Assembly: GCA_040374085.1 (NCBI GenBank)
Contig: JBEIVB010000091.1
Coordinates: forward strand, 1 to 9,519
Reading direction: 5' to 3'
Origin: JBEIVB01 sp040374085
Lineage (GTDB): Bacteria > Bacteroidota > Bacteroidia > UBA4408
DNA: 9,519 nucleotides
Every line of letters begins with the position of its first letter. Position 1 is the stretch's first letter. The notes beneath the pieces were generated by a model. That model was given only the letters and a program-made list of their open reading frames with translations. It was not told the DNA's origin and did not search any database. A program made the position numbers and the translations under genes. Shown piece by piece: positions 5,518-9,519 of the stretch.

Positions 5518-7715
5518 GGTTGATGCCATAACATTCGGTGGATAATTTCTGTGGGTGTTTCTACTGCAAGCAAGAGCCAACCAATGGGCAAATCAACCGC
5601 ATCGAAAGATTGACGAGTATTGGCGACGAACGCAAAATCCTTTACCTCCTGCCCCAATGCGTTGAAGCAGCGTATGCCGGTTATGGGTTTGGTGCACTCT
5701 ACAGTTACCAATCCTGATGCAGGGTTTGGGAATACATTGCACTCTGGCTTAACCCTATTTTCGTTGAGAGCATCGGCAATGCTTCCCTTGAAAAACACCA
5801 GCCCCCCTCCTATTCCACCCGCCACCATATCGAGTTGCTGATCGCCGTTCAAATCTGCAAAATCAAGGCTGCTGTAAGATTGCATTGGAAGATTTAAGTA
5901 TGCACTGTCTACCTTGTTGAAGGTACCGCTTAGATTGCCATCTATTTGGTTGAATACATAAATCCCTCCCCGCATAGAACCCGAAAAAAGTTTCCACGAT
6001 CCTTGGTAACGAATCAAGCGGGGTGTGGCGTACCCCAAGGTCAACTGACCGGGCTGATTGGCTGCTGTGCTTACACCACCCCAAAAGGGGCTGCTTAAGG
6101 TAAAAACCGGTTGTGCAGCGTTGGTTCCCTGATAGGCATAAACCTTTCCGCTTCGATTGCCCACCAACAAATCGGAAATGCCATCGGAATTCCAATCCAC
6201 AATTTGCGGAACGGAGTTGGAGCCCACATCTATTCCTCCAAATGAAGCCACTGCATTCGACAACAAAAAAGTAGGCAACGAGGCTGTTCCTGAGTTTGGG
6301 ATGTAGATCAACTTCCCGTCCTCATTCCCCATTATTATATCTGGAAGATTATCGCCGTTTAAGTCTCCGAAGGAAGGTGCGAGCGAACGCATATTGAGTT
6401 GGGAGAGGCTGAGGTAATCCGAATCTACAACCGCAAAAGAAACATTGCCGGAAGTACCTGTATTGCGCAACAAGGTAATTCGACTTTGGTGCGTTCCACC
6501 GGTCTGCAAATATCCAAATGAACTCATCAAAAGGTCGGGGCGTCCGTCTGCATCTGCATCAAAAATGGAAACCAAACTGTTTTCGCCGGCATCCAACACT
6601 TCAGATGCAAGCAAATCTTTGCGTTGAAATCGAAAATCGGGGGCGTTGTCTTGCCCCTCGTTCCGGTAAAACCATTGCCCTTTCACATTCTCTGCATTTT
6701 GCGCGTTGGGGCAAACCAGCAAATCGCGCTTTGCATCATTATTTACATCGATAAAAAATGCAGCAGGGAAATAAGGCAGATCAACTGGACTGTTTCCGGT
6801 AGGATATTGAGCATCTTGGTTATTTACAACAGAATTCAGGTTGGTTCCAGCGTTGATGAGTTGGGTGATGGTGTTGCAAGAAATGTCGCCCACGAGCAAA
6901 TCGGTAACGCCATTTGCGTTGGCATCATAAGCCATAAGCGATGAGCCGGAATGCAGGATGTTCTTTTGTTCGGCTGAAACAGGGGATGGCCTTCCGGTAC
7001 AGGGAAGATTTAAACTGATTTGGCAATTGGCAAAATTCTCGCGGATTTCTCCCCAGCAGTTGCTCTCTACGTGAAACTGGTTGAGGCTATCGGGCACCCC
7101 GTAGGTTTCTTTGCTGAGGTTGCGGTGGAACTGAATGAAGACCCCGTCTGGAGAAAAGGTGAACACATCGAGATCTCCGTCGCCATCGGCATCGGCAATG
7201 GCCGGGAGATCGACCCCCGAAATGTACAAAGGCAAATAATCGCTTCCATAATAAGAACGCATCTGCGTTGAGACCTTTACAAACGAAAGTCCGGTGGAGG
7301 CACTGCCGGTGTTGCGGTACACATCCATTGCTCCTTGGTTATAGGTAAAGAGGTCTGCTTTTCCATCTTGGTTGTAATCGGCGCAGATGGCCCAGCTCGT
7401 GCATGCAGGGAATGCCGTTTCGGCGCTGGGCAGGTGCAGAAATCGAACGCTGTCTGTTAAGCCGGCATTGCGAAAGACCAAGCGGCGATTGCCGCTTCGA
7501 TCGAATGCAAACAGATCCTGAACCCCATCGAAATCCACATCAATGGCGGAAAGCTGAAGGTAATTGAGGCCGCCTACCCATGGATTGACTAAGGTTTTGC
7601 CGTCTCGAGAAACCTGAACATTCGGTTCCACTTGAAAATAAGGTTGTGCCCCTACGGTACCTGTGCTGAGCAGGAGCAGAAGCAGGATGTGGATGCAGAG
7701 GCGGATAGGCTTCAT
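5514..7715 (-). CDS. Secreted FG-GAP/VCBS repeat protein with T9SS type A sorting domain
   Basis: The 733-residue product has a Sec signal peptide (hydrophobic core at about 7-20, probable cleavage after VGA near residue 23). Nine FG-GAP/VCBS-type repeats carry calcium-loop cores such as DVDFDGVQDLF (59-69), DADGDGDLDVF (175-185), DLNGDNLPDII (451-461) and DWNSDGISDLL (507-517); the others lie near 112, 263, 323, 385 and 620. They are spaced about 53-90 residues apart except the last step of 113, where a degenerate repeat without a calcium loop probably sits near 560-590. The C-terminal 74 residues (VFPNPASG at 661-668, then ALGQEV) are a T9SS type A sorting domain, so the protein should cross the outer membrane and be surface-attached or released. 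A cysteine-rich insert lies near 220-240. The frame extends upstream to a GTG at 7760, but the ATG at 7715 starts the signal peptide. First gene of the coupled run. The ligand is unknown. Confidence 0.93.
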   Translation of the reverse strand: MKPIRLCIHILLLLLLSTGTVGAQPYFQVEPNVQVSRDGKTLVNPWVGGLNYLQLSAIDVDFDGVQDLFAFDRSGNRRLVFRNAGLTDSVRFLHLPSAETAFPACTSWAICADYNQDGKADLFTYNQGAMDVYRNTGSASTGLSFVKVSTQMRSYYGSDYLPLYISGVDLPAIADADGDGDLDVFTFSPDGVFIQFHRNLSKETYGVPDSLNQFHVESNCWGEIRENFANCQISLNLPCTGRPSPVSAEQKNILHSGSSLMAYDANANGVTDLLVGDISCNTITQLINAGTNLNSVVNNQDAQYPTGNSPVDLPYFPAAFFIDVNNDAKRDLLVCPNAQNAENVKGQWFYRNEGQDNAPDFRFQRKDLLASEVLDAGENSLVSIFDADADGRPDLLMSSFGYLQTGGTHQSRITLLRNTGTSGNVSFAVVDSDYLSLSQLNMRSLAPSFGDLNGDNLPDIIMGNEDGKLIYIPNSGTASLPTFLLSNAVASFGGIDVGSNSVPQIVDWNSDGISDLLVGNRSGKVYAYQGTNAAQPVFTLSSPFWGGVSTAANQPGQLTLGYATPRLIRYQGSWKLFSGSMRGGIYVFNQIDGNLSGTFNKVDSAYLNLPMQSYSSLDFADLNGDQQLDMVAGGIGGGLVFFKGSIADALNENRVKPECNVFPNPASGLVTVECTKPITGIRCFNALGQEVKDFAFVANTRQSFDAVDLPIGWLLLAVETPTEIIHRMLWHQP

Positions 7716-7789
7716 GGGGTTGGCATCGAAGGTAACAAAAAGGCATGGGCATTCGTTCACTTGAATTTGTGTTAAACTATCTTTACGGC
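7716..7789. promoter_or_regulatory. Divergent intergenic region carrying both promoters
   Basis: These 74 bases separate the minus-strand three-gene run from the plus-strand hydrolase, so promoters for both must lie here or inside the flanking genes. Near-matches to the -7 element TAnnTTTG are TATCTTTA (plus strand, 7778-7785) and TACCTTCG (minus strand, near the right side of the FG-GAP start). Both sit so close to their start codons that the leaders would be absent or nearly so. No -33 TTTG is found at the expected distance from either, so neither is a firm call. Confidence 0.4.
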
Positions 7790-9519
7790 ATGAAAAAAAT
7801 CATGCGGTTGTTGTGGGTTGCATTGCTTTTTATGCACGTGGGCATGGCCCAGCAAGTGGATTCTTTGTGGATGGCAGCGCATTATGAAAAAGAGGATGCT
7901 CAGATCAGCATGCGCGATGGTGTGCGGTTGTACACGTGCATTTACCGCCCAAAATCCGATGCAGAACTGCATCCCATGCTCATGTGCCGCACCCCCTACA
8001 GCGCAGAACCTTATGGGGCCGGACGTTTCCGAAGCTTTCGAGGTCAAAATTATGAGGCCTACCTGAAAGCAGGTTACATCTTGATTTTTCAGGATGTGCG
8101 GGGCCGATACATGAGTGAGGGAGAATTTGAGGATGTGCGGCCTTTCCTAGTGGAGAAAAAAGGCAAACAAACCGATGAAGCCAGCGATACCTATGACACC
8201 ATTGAGTGGCTTTTAAAAAATGTAAAAGGAAACAATGGAAAGGTGGGCGTGATGGGCATCTCCTACCCCGGATTCTATGCCACCATGAGTGGACTTTGCG
8301 GGCATCCGGCATTAAAAGCCGTTAGCCCTCAGGCACCGGTAACCAACTGGTTCATCGGCGATGATTTTCATCACAATGGAGCGTTGATGTTGCTCGATGC
8401 GTTTTCGTTTTATAAAGAATTTGGAAGACCGCGTTTGAAACCCTATGCCAGCCGGCCGCGGGGCAAAAAACTGTTGGAAGGGCCAGACTCCTACCTCGAA
8501 TATCTGAACACCGGCGCGATTCGAAATTTCTCGAGCTTACTGGGCGACAGCATTCGTTTTTGGAATCAGTTGGTGGAGCATCCCCACTACGATGCTTATT
8601 GGAAAAGTACGGATCCCAGACCGCATCTGCGCAAATTTGCACCGGCGGCTTTGGTGGTTGGGGGCTTGTTTGATGCCGAAGATTGCTGGGGTGCCTTTGC
8701 AACCTATCAGGCCATTGCAGGGCAACAACCCAAATCGGCATGCCACCTAGTCATGGGGCCATGGTTTCACGGTCAATGGTCGGGCAAACGAGGAGATGGG
8801 ACAAGGCTGGGTCATCTTTTTTGGGGCAATAACACAAACCAATATTATTTAGATGCATTGGAGTTTCCTTTTTTTGAACGGTGGTTGCACGACAAAAATG
8901 GAGGAGCGGAATTGCCCCGTGCGAGCATCTTTTTTACAGGAGAAAATGTATGGAGAAGTTTCAGCACCTGGCCCCCACCCGATGTAAAAAAAGAATCGTT
9001 GTGGCTGAAGGCTCAAGGAGGGCTGGACGTGAACAGAGGCGACAGTACAACCCGCAATCCATGCACGATTGTTTCCTTCCCTGAGCATCCCGTTCCCTAC
9101 ACCGATGGCATTCACAACCGACGCACGCGAGAGTATATGGTAGACGATCAGCGCTTTGCATCCTGCAGGCCAGACGTGATGACCTTTACTGGAGAACCCT
9201 TACAAACTGATGTTACCTTAGCCGGAGCTGTTGAGGTTGACTTTGGTGTTATCGTGAACAGCAGCGATGCCGATCTTGTGGTAAAACTGGTGGATGTATT
9301 TCCGGATGACTATTCCTACCCCGACAGCATCGATCGCAAAGGAGACGTTTATCCCATGGGTGGTTATCAGATGATGGTGCGCTGGGAGGTGATGCGACTG
9401 AAGTACCGCAACAGCCTTGAAGAGCCAGAACCAATGCCCATCAACAAGCCAACCCGGGTTCGATTTACCTTGCCCGATGTTGCTCACACGTTTCAAAGAG
9501 GACATAAGATCATGATGCA
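7790..9519 (+). CDS. Secreted S15/CocE-type serine hydrolase, alpha-amino acid ester hydrolase-like (partial)
   Basis: The frame starts at ATG 7790 and is open to the window edge, giving 576 residues; the last few dozen of the C-terminal domain are missing. A signal peptide (about 1-20, ending GMA) sends it to the periplasm or outside. The alpha/beta-hydrolase domain has RTPY at 67-70, QDVRGR at 101-106, the nucleophile elbow GISYPG with Ser158, catalytic Asp295 in GLFDAED, and catalytic His327 in GPWFHG. Asp192, Glu297 and Asp298 fall where the acidic cluster of alpha-amino acid ester hydrolases lies; that cluster binds the substrate's alpha-amino group. These enzymes hydrolyse or transfer alpha-amino acyl esters and amides, including some beta-lactam side chains. 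From about 430 on lies the X-Pro peptidase C-terminal jelly-roll domain, cut soon after GHKIMM. General CocE-family peptidase or esterase activity is the alternative. A second in-frame ATG (Met5) could be the start. Confidence 0.9.
   Translation, partial: MKKIMRLLWVALLFMHVGMAQQVDSLWMAAHYEKEDAQISMRDGVRLYTCIYRPKSDAELHPMLMCRTPYSAEPYGAGRFRSFRGQNYEAYLKAGYILIFQDVRGRYMSEGEFEDVRPFLVEKKGKQTDEASDTYDTIEWLLKNVKGNNGKVGVMGISYPGFYATMSGLCGHPALKAVSPQAPVTNWFIGDDFHHNGALMLLDAFSFYKEFGRPRLKPYASRPRGKKLLEGPDSYLEYLNTGAIRNFSSLLGDSIRFWNQLVEHPHYDAYWKSTDPRPHLRKFAPAALVVGGLFDAEDCWGAFATYQAIAGQQPKSACHLVMGPWFHGQWSGKRGDGTRLGHLFWGNNTNQYYLDALEFPFFERWLHDKNGGAELPRASIFFTGENVWRSFSTWPPPDVKKESLWLKAQGGLDVNRGDSTTRNPCTIVSFPEHPVPYTDGIHNRRTREYMVDDQRFASCRPDVMTFTGEPLQTDVTLAGAVEVDFGVIVNSSDADLVVKLVDVFPDDYSYPDSIDRKGDVYPMGGYQMMVRWEVMRLKYRNSLEEPEPMPINKPTRVRFTLPDVAHTFQRGHKIMM

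Noticed and set aside
5518..5580. N-terminal extension of the cytochrome-propeller gene to a TTG start
   Set aside because: It would place 21 polar residues before the signal peptide and overlap the FG-GAP coding end; the ATG at 5517 in the ATGA overlap explains the layout better.
7716..7760. N-terminal extension of the FG-GAP gene to a GTG start
   Set aside because: It adds 15 residues ahead of a good signal peptide that starts with MKPIRL; the ATG at 7715 is the natural start.

Overview
The window looks like chromosomal DNA from a Bacteroidota (Bacteroidetes) bacterium of roughly even base composition. The support is a C-terminal type IX secretion (T9SS) sorting domain on one protein, a lipoprotein-type M13 peptidase, no usable Shine-Dalgarno sequences ahead of the starts, and a TAnnTTTG-type -7 element upstream of accA. 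I see no phage, IS, CRISPR, tRNA or rRNA sequence. All complete genes lie on the minus strand; the right edge holds one divergent plus-strand gene cut by the window end.

Layout from left to right. Positions 1-171 hold a possible tail of a plus-strand membrane protein and a strong GC-rich hairpin. Positions 172-2232 (minus) encode an M13 (neprilysin/PepO-like) zinc metallopeptidase lipoprotein. Positions 2233-2569 are non-coding. Positions 2570-3523 (minus) encode AccA, the carboxyltransferase alpha subunit of acetyl-CoA carboxylase. A 132-base gap follows, with a candidate accA promoter and an 18-base near-palindrome. Positions 3656-7715 (minus) hold three genes joined by two ATGA overlaps. 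In transcription order they are a T9SS-secreted FG-GAP/VCBS propeller protein, a probable lipoprotein joining a cytochrome c domain to a YncE/YVTN beta-propeller, and a small DCC-family (DUF393) CxxC protein. After a 74-base divergent intergenic stretch, 7790-9519 (plus) encodes most of a secreted S15/CocE-type serine hydrolase whose active-site pattern matches alpha-amino acid ester hydrolases.

How the genes may work together: the overlaps make the three-gene run one transcription unit with probable translational coupling. It pairs an exported calcium-loop propeller, a heme-bearing propeller and a thiol-redox-type protein, so an envelope redox or surface-binding module is a reasonable inference, but no substrate can be read from the sequence. 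AccA is housekeeping fatty-acid synthesis. The M13 peptidase and the ester hydrolase are exported degradative enzymes. Three start sites were set inside longer open frames that begin with TTG or GTG: accA at 3523, the cytochrome-propeller gene at 5517 and the FG-GAP gene at 7715. I found no clearly novel system. The most distinctive elements are the coupled cytochrome-propeller cluster and the carboxylate-cluster hydrolase.
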